Assembly (NCBI GenBank): GCA_039794405.1
Contig: JBDIVL010000029.1
Span: forward strand, 1 to 54,213
DNA: 54,213 nt
Origin: JBDIVL01 sp039794405
GTDB taxonomy: Bacteria > Planctomycetota > Brocadiia > Brocadiales > Brocadiaceae
Direction of reading: 5' to 3'
The notes below the pieces were generated by a model. The model was not told the origin of the DNA. It worked only from the letters and a program-made list of their open reading frames with translations, and searched no databases. Below, one piece after another: positions 16,574 through 24,609 of this stretch (positions within the stretch are counted from its first letter, which is position 1; the number at the start of each line of letters is the position of its first letter). The position numbers were made by a program, and so were the translations under genes.

Positions 16574-19270
16574 ATGATTGAACAGGCAATAAGAATTATA
16601 CGAGTGATGCTGGGTAATATCACATCTGTCACAAGAGAACAGATAGAAGAACGTGTAAATCAGGTTCTTCAAATGTCCGATTTTTCAGGTCTTGAAAGAG
16701 ATCATCTTATAAGGGAAATTGAAAGCATTTACAGCGTAAGGGTTGAAGATTACAGGATAATTGAAAGAGAAGAAAGGAGACTACCTTGGCTAAATGCAAA
16801 AAGAGCAGAAATAAACTGGGACTTCTGGTTGAGATACCGACCATATTTACAAGATGTAAAGAACTTTGCGCCGGATACTCTCAACAAGCTTGATCGTCTT
16901 ACGGACAGAATTATTGACAGCCTTTTTGATCCGACAGCCAATATTGAAATAGACAAAAAAGGACTGATGGTTGGTCAGGTACAATCTGGTAAAACGTCTA
17001 ACTATACAGGATTGATCTGCAAAGCGGCTGATGCAGGTTTCAAACTCATTATTGTTCTTACAGGGATTCACAATAACCTCAGAAGTCAGACACAACTCCG
17101 GCTTGACGAAGGTTTTTTGGGGTTTGATACGCAACACACAAGAGCATTTAATCAGAATAATATCCGTATTGGTGTTGGCCGGATAAACCGTTCCAGTGTT
17201 GCTCATTCCCTGACATCCAGCCTTGATAACGGTGACTTTACACAGGGTGCGGCCAATTCTTCCGGTTTTAATTTCGATACAAATGAACCCATCATTGCGG
17301 TTGTCAAAAAGAACCATCATGTTTTACGGAGATTGTATCAGTGGCTTATGGCACAGGCGGTTCAGGAAAAAGATGGCAGAAGGAAAATCAGGAACAAATC
17401 ATTGCTCCTTATTGATGATGAAGCCGATAACGCTTCTATTAACATTTCCAATGATCCAGAAAGAAGGAGCTCGATAAATAATTGGATTACTCAGATTATT
17501 GGGTTGTTTGGCAAAAGCGGGTATGTCGGTTATACCGCTACACCTTTTGCCAATATTTTTATACCGATTGAGGAGGATAATCTGTTCCCCAGAGATTTCA
17601 TTATAAACATTCCGGCACCTTCAAATTACATTGGCCCAGAACGGGTTTTTGGTTTTAGGTTCACAGAAGATAGTGCGGAGCATCCAACCATACTTCCTAT
17701 TGTTAATAGGATTGATGATTATATTCACTTCGTACCTGACAGACACCGGCGGCATGACCAGCTACCATCTACAATTCCAGATTCCCTTAGGAAAGCAATT
17801 CGTTGTTTTATTCTGACATGTGCAATCAGAAGATTGAGAGGGCAGGTTAATGTTCACAACTCCATGCTGGTTCATGTTTCCAGATATAATCTTTGGCAGG
17901 ATCGTATTACTGAACTGGTACAGAATCAGTTTGATTATTATAGAATGGGTATAAATCAAAATGACACTGATATTCTTGATGAATTCAGAGCTACTTTTGA
18001 GGATGACAGTGAAGGCTACAGATCATATGTTACTGTTTCAAATCAGGTTCTCAATTCCCCTTTACGGGAAGTTGATAACAACATTCAGGTTCATTCCTGG
18101 GAAGAAGTATTACCGTATTTGAATGAGGCTGCTTCAAGAATCGAAGTACGGGCAATACATGGAGGTTCACGGGAGGCGCTTGACTATTACGACCACAGGG
18201 AGGGGCTTTCTGTAATTGCTGTGGGTGGCAACAAACTTTCGAGAGGGCTAACCCTTGAAGGACTTTCTGTCAGCTATTATCTGCGTGCTTCCCGAATGTA
18301 TGACACCCTAATGCAAATGGGCAGATGGTTTGGATACCGTCCGGGCTATGTTGACCTGTGCCGACTGTTTACAAGCCGGGAACTTAATGAGTGGTTCTGT
18401 CAAATTACACATGCATCCGAAGAATTACGTGAAGAATTTGATTATATGTCGGAAATTGCGGGTTCAACACCTGAACAATATGCGTTAAAAGTGAGAACAT
18501 TTCCGGGTACCTTACTGGTATCATCTCTGACCAAACTCAGACAGGCAGTTTATTTTGATTTAAGCTATTCAGGTAGACTGGTTCAAACAACTGTATTATA
18601 TCCGGGAGAAAATGAAGTCAGACACAATTTTGACGTATTCCAAACATTTATAAATGGATTAACTGCACCGGTTATTCCAAACGATATCCGATTTAATAAT
18701 GTCAGACCAAATAGCATAATTGATGCATTCATTTCACAGTTTAGATTTCATCCTGACCTAAGAACAATTAATGTTTCTCTGCTAAGGAAATATATTACCG
18801 ACTGCAACAGAAATAATGAGTTGATTAACTGGACTGTTGTTATATTCAGCAGTCAGGATAATGATGCAAATCCATTTTTACTAAGAATAAGAGATATGAC
18901 CACTACCATTGGTCTGACAAAGAGAAGTGCAGAAGAAGAAACCAATCCTATTGATGATAATTTGTACATGATAAACAATTCTCAGGTAATCTCTCCACCT
19001 CATGAATTTGTCGATATTGAAACTCTGCCGGAGCGCCCAACAGGCAGAAGAATTCGTGATATCAGAAATCCAGAAAATGGCCTTCTTATGATTTATTTGC
19101 TTGATCCTGTACACATCAACGCAAATCATGATATTCCAATAGTTTCTTTTGCATTCAGTTTTCCAAATAGTCCAACAAATGTCAGAGTAAGGTATGCTGC
19201 GCATAATCAATTAATAGAATACTTGGATTGGGAAGAAACCGAAGATGATGAGTTTAATGATGAAAATTGA
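16574..19270 (+). CDS. Z1 domain superfamily 2 helicase-like ATPase
   Basis: Z1 proteins are large SF2-type ATPases of restriction systems that probably move along DNA to drive cleavage. The visible motifs are Walker A GQVQSGKTS (residues 134-142), Walker B IDDEAD (280-285), YTATPFAN (from 320), GGNKLSRGLTLEGLSVSYY, and the arginine-finger motif QMGRWFGYR (from 581). Length (898) is typical. The start follows directly after the ATPase stop, and the end overlaps the next gene by 26 nt. It contacts the other operon products in a complex, by inference from fixed gene order in such clusters. Confidence 0.93.
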   Translation: MIEQAIRIIRVMLGNITSVTREQIEERVNQVLQMSDFSGLERDHLIREIESIYSVRVEDYRIIEREERRLPWLNAKRAEINWDFWLRYRPYLQDVKNFAPDTLNKLDRLTDRIIDSLFDPTANIEIDKKGLMVGQVQSGKTSNYTGLICKAADAGFKLIIVLTGIHNNLRSQTQLRLDEGFLGFDTQHTRAFNQNNIRIGVGRINRSSVAHSLTSSLDNGDFTQGAANSSGFNFDTNEPIIAVVKKNHHVLRRLYQWLMAQAVQEKDGRRKIRNKSLLLIDDEADNASINISNDPERRSSINNWITQIIGLFGKSGYVGYTATPFANIFIPIEEDNLFPRDFIINIPAPSNYIGPERVFGFRFTEDSAEHPTILPIVNRIDDYIHFVPDRHRRHDQLPSTIPDSLRKAIRCFILTCAIRRLRGQVNVHNSMLVHVSRYNLWQDRITELVQNQFDYYRMGINQNDTDILDEFRATFEDDSEGYRSYVTVSNQVLNSPLREVDNNIQVHSWEEVLPYLNEAASRIEVRAIHGGSREALDYYDHREGLSVIAVGGNKLSRGLTLEGLSVSYYLRASRMYDTLMQMGRWFGYRPGYVDLCRLFTSRELNEWFCQITHASEELREEFDYMSEIAGSTPEQYALKVRTFPGTLLVSSLTKLRQAVYFDLSYSGRLVQTTVLYPGENEVRHNFDVFQTFINGLTAPVIPNDIRFNNVRPNSIIDAFISQFRFHPDLRTINVSLLRKYITDCNRNNELINWTVVIFSSQDNDANPFLLRIRDMTTTIGLTKRSAEEETNPIDDNLYMINNSQVISPPHEFVDIETLPERPTGRRIRDIRNPENGLLMIYLLDPVHINANHDIPIVSFAFSFPNSPTNVRVRYAAHNQLIEYLDWEETEDDEFNDEN

Positions 19271-20258
19271 AAACATATGGAAAGAACTTGAAGCAGAGCA
19301 GCCTCTGAAAAGCGGATTGTTGTATAAACGTCATACAGGGTCTGTCAAACCTGACGTTTATGTAGCTTTTAAGTTTCCCGAAAGATTGCGCTGCATTGCG
19401 GCTCATTTAAGTGCTTCTGTTGATTTGCAGGTAAAAAGCTGGGACAAATTGCGGGATATAAAAATCGAAACACTTCCTGATGAAAAGCACACTGAAAAAC
19501 AGTTTCTTCTGGTGCTTCTTTTGAATAATCAGCACAGCGATATTTTCTCAGCACTTTGCGAAGATCTTATTCAGCAGGTTGCACATATTACCCGGGAAAC
19601 AGAGCTTATCAAACAATTGCTGCTCCGCCTGGAAAAATGGCGTTTACTTTTTGAGAAAATGGGCCAGCAGGGACTTTCAGAAGAAGCACAAAGGGCGTTG
19701 TATGGCGAACTATATTTTCTGAAAAAGTTTCTGCTAAACATACCTAAGCCGGATTACTGTATTAATTCTTGGAAGGGTGTGGAAAAATCAGTCCAGGATT
19801 TTCAGTTTGCTGACTGGGCGGTTGAAATCAAAACTACCCATGGTAAAAACCAGCAGAAACTTCATATTTCCAGTGAGCGACAGCTTGATATTTCTCTTGT
19901 CCCAAGAATTTTTTTGATTCATTATTCGCTTGAAGTCCGCCAGAATCATGGGGAGACATTAAACAGTATCGTTGACAATCTGTTCGAAATGTTGTCAGGA
20001 AATCCGTCTGCACACAATATTTTCAGACTCAAATTACTGGAAGCAGGTTATTTTGATATTCACAGGCCCCTCTATAACAATACAGGCTATTCCATAAGAC
20101 AGGAAAACATTTACCGTATTACGGATGATTTCCCGAAAATCACAGAGGCCCAGATACCTTCCGGTGTCGGGGATGTCCGCTATTCTCTCATTGTGTCGGC
20201 CAATGAAGACTGGATACTGGATGAAAAGCTTTTGTTTCAAAATTTAAAAGAGGATTAA
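19245..20258 (+). CDS. PD-(D/E)XK motif protein (DUF4420 type)
   Basis: This protein belongs to the group annotated as PD-(D/E)XK motif proteins that follow Z1 genes. The nuclease-like core is seen at SVQDFQFADWAVEIKTT, with Asp185, Asp190 and the pair Glu194-x-Lys196. Length is 337. The start overlaps the Z1 gene; several ATGs (19245, 19248, 19257, 19260) are possible, the last two giving a protein beginning MMKIENIWKELEAEQP or MKIENIW. It probably supplies DNA cleavage for the system. The AIPR gene follows after 6 nt. Confidence 0.88.
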   Translation: MMSLMMKIENIWKELEAEQPLKSGLLYKRHTGSVKPDVYVAFKFPERLRCIAAHLSASVDLQVKSWDKLRDIKIETLPDEKHTEKQFLLVLLLNNQHSDIFSALCEDLIQQVAHITRETELIKQLLLRLEKWRLLFEKMGQQGLSEEAQRALYGELYFLKKFLLNIPKPDYCINSWKGVEKSVQDFQFADWAVEIKTTHGKNQQKLHISSERQLDISLVPRIFLIHYSLEVRQNHGETLNSIVDNLFEMLSGNPSAHNIFRLKLLEAGYFDIHRPLYNNTGYSIRQENIYRITDDFPKITEAQIPSGVGDVRYSLIVSANEDWILDEKLLFQNLKED

Positions 20259-20264
20259 AATAAA

Positions 20265-22382
20265 ATGTTTGAAAACGAAGAGCTAATCAGATTTTACACA
20301 GATATTCAGGAAGAAATAAAATCCTCTTTATTAACAGCAGAAGAGGGAGCCAACCCGGAACAAATTTTTACTGATATTGCATTAACAATGCTATCGGATG
20401 CGGGTGAAACTGAAAATTACAGAGTGTGTTATGATGAAAAATTAAGTAAAAGAGGAGTAGAACATAAATTAAATGCTTATGCTCTATCCGAAAATTATGA
20501 GACTCTGGATCTTTTCATAACGATTTATAATGTAGATTCAAAGATTGAAACGATTGCAAAAGCGGATGCAGATAAGGCATTTACTAAATTATCAAAATTT
20601 TTTCATAATTCAGTCAACAAATTATATGTAAATGAAATAGAAGAGAGTTCTGAAATATTTGATCTGGCAAATACACTTTCAAACCTTCCTGAGATTAAAG
20701 AAAATCTTGTCAGAATCAACGCTTTTCTTGTAACCAATTATGAATTTAAAACTGATTATAAATCTTCTAAGAAAGTTGCAGGATATCAAATATTTTATCG
20801 GGTAATTGATATTAATTACCTCTTCAATTTATCTGAGAAATCAAGAATTCCCATTGAAATAGATTTTCAGGAATTGGGTATTCCTCTACCCTGTATAAGC
20901 AGCAATGTTGAACTGGAAGGTTATCAATCATACCTCTCCATAATTCCGGGTACTGTTTTGGCTCATATTTATGAATTGTATGGCTTAAGGCTATTGGAAC
21001 AAAATGTCCGTTCATTTATACAGTTTACGGGCAAAATAAATCAAGGAATAAGAAATACTATTTTAAATGAACCTCATATGTTTCTTGCATTTAATAATGG
21101 TATTGCAGCCACAGCAGAAGAAGTCAGATTTATTGATCTACCGGATGGTCAAGGCAAGGCAATTTCTTTTATTAAAGATTTTCAGATTGTAAATGGTGGG
21201 CAGACTACTGCGGCAATTTACCATGCCTGGAAAAAATACAGTGCAAAAATCACTGATATTTACGTTCAAATGAAACTTACAACAATAAAAAATGCTGATA
21301 AATTTGCTGAAACAGTCGGGCAAATTGCTGAATACGCAAATACACAAAATAAGATATCAGTTTCAGACTTAAGCTCAAATAAAGAAAGTCTTATTATGCT
21401 TGAGCACCTTTCCAGAACGATCTGGGCACCACCCAAAACAGGTGAATCCATACAGACCAGATGGTTTTTTGAAAGGGCCAGAGGACAATACAAAAATGAG
21501 CGAATCAGACAAGGTTTTACACCTTCGAAACGTAAATCTTTCGATTTAAAAAATCCAAGGAACCAAATGTTTACAAAGGAGCAGTTAGCCAAATACATTA
21601 ACAGTTATCAGGAAATATATAAAAATAAAAAATTACTTGTTGGTCCACATCATGTTGTTCGCGGCAATCAAAAAAATTATGCTCAGTTTTTGCTGCACAA
21701 TTTTCCGGAAAAACCTGATGAAATTTATTTTCAGGATACTATATCTAAAGCGATCATCTTTAAGACAGCCGAAAAGGTATATGGTGTAAGTCCAGATTCT
21801 ATTGGGGATATGAGATATATCACTGTTCCTTATTCGATAGCTTGGTTAACTCAAAAAGCATCAAATAAACTGGATTTATACTTTATCTGGAAAACACAGT
21901 CTCTATCAGATGATTTCAAAAATCTGCTTTATGATTTAATGTCTCAGGTAGACAGATTTATAAGAGAAAATGCACCTAGTGCATTGTACGGTGAATGGGC
22001 CAAGAAAAAAGAATGCTGGTTTGTAGTCAAAGATCAGGCCTTCGATGTAGATTTAACTCCGATTAACAAATATTTAAAAAAAGAAGAAGGTGATTCAACC
22101 CGTAGCGCCTATCAACAAAATATTGATACGTTATTAAGATGGGGAAAATTACAAGAAATCAAAGAGTTTGGTGCGGAAAACTGGAAAACAATTTATTTAT
22201 GGTGTAAAAATAATGATTCTTTTCCATTATTTTATACAAATTTGGCACATACTATAGCCCGGAAGCTACGTGATTCGGTTACTCTGACATCCAAAGAAAT
22301 CTACGGTGGATCTATGGTTCTTGAAGAAATAGCAAAAAAAAGCAGTTTGTTACGAGATATTTATGAAAAGCAGAACTCTTAA
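20265..22382 (+). CDS. AIPR family protein (abortive infection phage resistance)
   Basis: The AIPR family was named for phage abortive infection and is often found with restriction-like clusters. The signature parts are visible: HMFLAFNNGIAATAEEV, DFQIVNGGQTTAAIYHAW, VQMKLTTI, QIAEYANTQNKISVSDLSSN, and TRWFFERARGQYKNERIR. The length of 705 residues is normal. Its molecular activity is not well established; a nucleic-acid-binding or effector role is inferred. It closes the operon: the next gene starts 633 bp later. Confidence 0.9.
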   Translation: MFENEELIRFYTDIQEEIKSSLLTAEEGANPEQIFTDIALTMLSDAGETENYRVCYDEKLSKRGVEHKLNAYALSENYETLDLFITIYNVDSKIETIAKADADKAFTKLSKFFHNSVNKLYVNEIEESSEIFDLANTLSNLPEIKENLVRINAFLVTNYEFKTDYKSSKKVAGYQIFYRVIDINYLFNLSEKSRIPIEIDFQELGIPLPCISSNVELEGYQSYLSIIPGTVLAHIYELYGLRLLEQNVRSFIQFTGKINQGIRNTILNEPHMFLAFNNGIAATAEEVRFIDLPDGQGKAISFIKDFQIVNGGQTTAAIYHAWKKYSAKITDIYVQMKLTTIKNADKFAETVGQIAEYANTQNKISVSDLSSNKESLIMLEHLSRTIWAPPKTGESIQTRWFFERARGQYKNERIRQGFTPSKRKSFDLKNPRNQMFTKEQLAKYINSYQEIYKNKKLLVGPHHVVRGNQKNYAQFLLHNFPEKPDEIYFQDTISKAIIFKTAEKVYGVSPDSIGDMRYITVPYSIAWLTQKASNKLDLYFIWKTQSLSDDFKNLLYDLMSQVDRFIRENAPSALYGEWAKKKECWFVVKDQAFDVDLTPINKYLKKEEGDSTRSAYQQNIDTLLRWGKLQEIKEFGAENWKTIYLWCKNNDSFPLFYTNLAHTIARKLRDSVTLTSKEIYGGSMVLEEIAKKSSLLRDIYEKQNS

Positions 22383-22925
22383 AGCATATAAATATAGTCT
22401 GACATCATTTGTCAAAACTATTTTACTCTAGAAACGCAAAATACTTAAAGTGAGTTACACCTTGAAATTATCCGATCAGACGCTTAAGATGATTCAAAAA
22501 AATGGGTAACGGGAGCTGAATCATTTAAAATGACTGGGAATATATGCTAATCTCAAGACCTCTAACTCAAACTTCCGTTATTGATAAAATAACACTGTTT
22601 CCTGTAATAGATATCCCTGCATATAGAATCGTTCTCTCTTAATTGCCAAATCTGAAAACTACAAACATATTTCAATTAAAAAAATATACTTGTGAAATAA
22701 GGATGATTACAAACAAATCCACAGAGAGGCCAAGTTTCATAGGTTTCGCATGTTCTCCTTATAAAAAATCAAATAATTTGCAGCATTTAGCATATCAACT
22801 TATAATTTTCTTAGGGCCAAATATGGCCAGACAATAAAATTTCAAAACATATAGAAAAAAGTGTTTGATTTCTGCCACCCGTTGTACCATAATCCTTATC
22901 AAATACGACATATTGCAAGACAAAA
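22383..22925. other. Gene-free AT-rich spacer after the defence operon
   Basis: I see no convincing gene here. A 64-codon frame from a TTG at 22643 has no ribosome binding site and no recognisable features. No clear terminator follows the AIPR stop. The spacer probably marks the junction between the defence cargo and the regulation/replication module. Confidence 0.55.
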
Positions 22926-23015
22926 AGGGATAGGGTCTGCAGCCTGATAAGCCCGTGACCTTGACGGGCTTCCCTTAATCCTCATTTCAAGGGTTATCAG
23001 AAGGGGATAACAAAA
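22926..23015 (+). promoter_or_regulatory. Structured leader with a three-way junction and alternative pairings
   Basis: A closed three-way junction can be drawn: CTGATAA (22944-22950) with TTATCAG (22994-23000); GCCCGT with ACGGGC (22951-22956/22964-22969); and CCCTT with AAGGG (22972-22976/22989-22993). Two arms have rival partners. An upstream AAGGGA (22926-22931) can capture the TCCCTT, and GTTATC (22993-22998) can pair with GATAAC (23006-23011), placing the AAGGGG ribosome site in the loop. This fits a translational switch for the next gene. It matches no riboswitch class that I recognise. Confidence 0.5.
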
Positions 23016-24098
23016 ATGAGTAGTAAATCTGAATATTTTGGAGATATTTGGTGTCCGCTAACTGGCGAATTACCTTACGAAGAAAGTCTTCTTCATGAAG
23101 ATGAGCGGATTTTTGATTGTATTGAAGTCATAGAAAAGATAAGAAAATTTTTGAATACAGATTCTCACGGTAATTTTCCTGAGTGGAAACTGCGTTCGGC
23201 ACAAATGCTCTGGAAATTGTTTCGCAATTTAAATAAATCAATATACAAAAACGGTTTGTACAAATCCATACCTTGGAGCGAAATATACTCTGATCCAGAA
23301 ATTAATAAACAAATTACCGAATCTGAGATAAAGGCAATATTTTTAATATACATGACGTACAGAATTATCGATTATTGTAATAAAGGAGCACAAGAAGACG
23401 CAACAACACTGATTGGTGATATTGAAGAAGAATTAAATCTGCTTTGGAAAAATAAAAAAGTTAAGGAGCTTAAAGGGCAACAAAATGCGCATTTAGAGGC
23501 TGAATCTAACGAGCAATCTAATAGTGTGAACATGATTCAACCAAATAACAACATCTTTCGTTGGTGTAGTGGCACATGGGAAATAACCTACAATGGGACT
23601 ACAATCCGTCCTCCAGATAGTAAGGGACTAAGATATATCTACCATTTAATACTTAATATGAACAAAAAGTTCTATAGCCTTGATTTAATGAGCGTAACAA
23701 GCAGTATCCAATCAGAAGAAAAAAAACAAGTGTTACTAGAAAGAAGTACACAAGTGGAGAATGATGAGCTTGACGAACAATTAAAAGATGGTATTCCCCC
23801 GCAACAATTAAGACAATCCCTTTATGTGTTAAATCAAAAACTAGAAAGTGCTGAAAGCCTAGAAGAGAAAGAGGATATTCAGAAACAAATAGACAAAGTA
23901 ACTGAAAAATTGGAAATTATTCAAGGTGAAGGCAGTGCTGATAAAGCACGTATTGCAGTTTACAATGCTATTAACAGAGCTTTGGATAAAATAAAAAAAG
24001 AGCATCTACCACTTTACGACCATCTTAAAGTTTCCCTCAAAACTGGTATATCCTTCACATACAATCCAACAAAACCTATCCATTGGTCGCTTAAATAA
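23016..24098 (+). CDS. Protein with a C-terminal domain like that of large ATPase/cyclase-type regulators; function unknown
   Basis: The 360-residue protein has an N-terminal helical part with no family that I recognise. From about residue 185 it matches a domain found at the end of many large regulatory proteins: FRWCSGTWEITYNGTTIRP, DSKGLRYIYHLI, a coiled-coil stretch (LNQKLESAESLEEKEDIQKQ), then ARIAVYNAINRALDKI and TGISFTYNPTKPIHW. In those proteins, known to me mainly from Actinobacteria, the domain follows ATPase or cyclase modules and is thought to be winged-helix-like. Here it stands nearly alone. AAGGGG precedes the ATG by 9 nt, inside the switch-like leader. A regulatory role in the element is inferred. 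Confidence 0.6.
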   Translation: MSSKSEYFGDIWCPLTGELPYEESLLHEDERIFDCIEVIEKIRKFLNTDSHGNFPEWKLRSAQMLWKLFRNLNKSIYKNGLYKSIPWSEIYSDPEINKQITESEIKAIFLIYMTYRIIDYCNKGAQEDATTLIGDIEEELNLLWKNKKVKELKGQQNAHLEAESNEQSNSVNMIQPNNNIFRWCSGTWEITYNGTTIRPPDSKGLRYIYHLILNMNKKFYSLDLMSVTSSIQSEEKKQVLLERSTQVENDELDEQLKDGIPPQQLRQSLYVLNQKLESAESLEEKEDIQKQIDKVTEKLEIIQGEGSADKARIAVYNAINRALDKIKKEHLPLYDHLKVSLKTGISFTYNPTKPIHWSLK

Positions 24099-24151
24099 AC
24101 AAACCAAAATTCCTTCTAAAATTCATTATTAAATTCACCAAATTTTTATCA

Positions 24152-24190
24152 TGTTACAACAGATGTAACAATGTTACACCAAATATAACA
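24152..24190 (+). promoter_or_regulatory. Tandem palindromic operators
   Basis: Two 19-bp palindromes lie 20 bp apart: TGTTACA-5-TGTAACA at 24152-24170 and TGTTACA-5-TATAACA at 24172-24190. The first is perfect and the second has one changed base. They sit about 50 bp before the HTH gene, where a dimeric repressor or activator could bind two adjacent sites two helical turns apart. Confidence 0.6.
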
Positions 24191-24241
24191 CATACCTTTA
24201 TAGAGTGATTAAATTCTTTTTCACTAAATATGAGGTATGCG

Positions 24242-24457
24242 ATGCAAAATCAAACCATTTCAGATTCAGAACGTCTCTACACAGTTTCAGAAGTTTTAAG
24301 ACTTCTCAATATCCCACGTCATCGTCTGACCTACCTTTTCGATTCCCGGAAACTAAGAGCTGAAGAATTTCAAACTTTACCCAATGGGCATAAAGTATTT
24401 CAGAGATCTGATGTTGAACGGATCAAAAAGGTTTTGTGGGAGGTAAGGACAAAATGA
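24242..24457 (+). CDS. Small HTH regulator (MerR/AlpA-like)
   Basis: The product is a small DNA-binding protein: LYTVSEVLRLLNIPRHRLTYLF forms the helix-turn-helix, followed by a wing (LPNGHKVFQRSDVERIKKVLW). Such proteins act as excisionases or as switches for element genes. I chose the second ATG because GAGGT lies 7 nt before it; the first ATG, 12 nt earlier, lacks this spacing. Tandem palindromes upstream suggest self-regulation. It likely begins the replication operon that follows. Confidence 0.75.
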   Translation: MQNQTISDSERLYTVSEVLRLLNIPRHRLTYLFDSRKLRAEEFQTLPNGHKVFQRSDVERIKKVLWEVRTK

Positions 24458-24609
24458 AATCACTCATAAAAACAGTTAATTATATTGGTGGTCTTGCGTG
24501 GATTTCTCCAAGAATCGATAGCAGTGTACCTGATTGCTTTATTGAATTTACGGGGTGTTTAAATGAAAATGCTAGATGCAGCAATCGAATACCTAGAACA
24601 AGAGTTTAG
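24454..24609 (+). CDS. Possible 51-residue overlapping ORF
   Basis: An ATG overlaps the stop codon of the HTH gene (ATGA), and the frame runs into the primase gene in another frame. The product begins MKSLIKTVNYIGGLAWISPR. The overlap suggests coupled translation bridging the 105-bp gap, but I recognise no family. It may be spurious. Confidence 0.25.
   Translation: MKSLIKTVNYIGGLAWISPRIDSSVPDCFIEFTGCLNENARCSNRIPRTRV

Noticed and set aside
22643..22837. 64-codon frame from TTG after the defence operon
   Set aside because: No ribosome site, low-complexity content and no family resemblance.
22944..23000. Hammerhead-like ribozyme (CTGATAA core)
   Set aside because: The required CTGATGA and GAAA core parts are absent, so only the structured-leader reading is kept.
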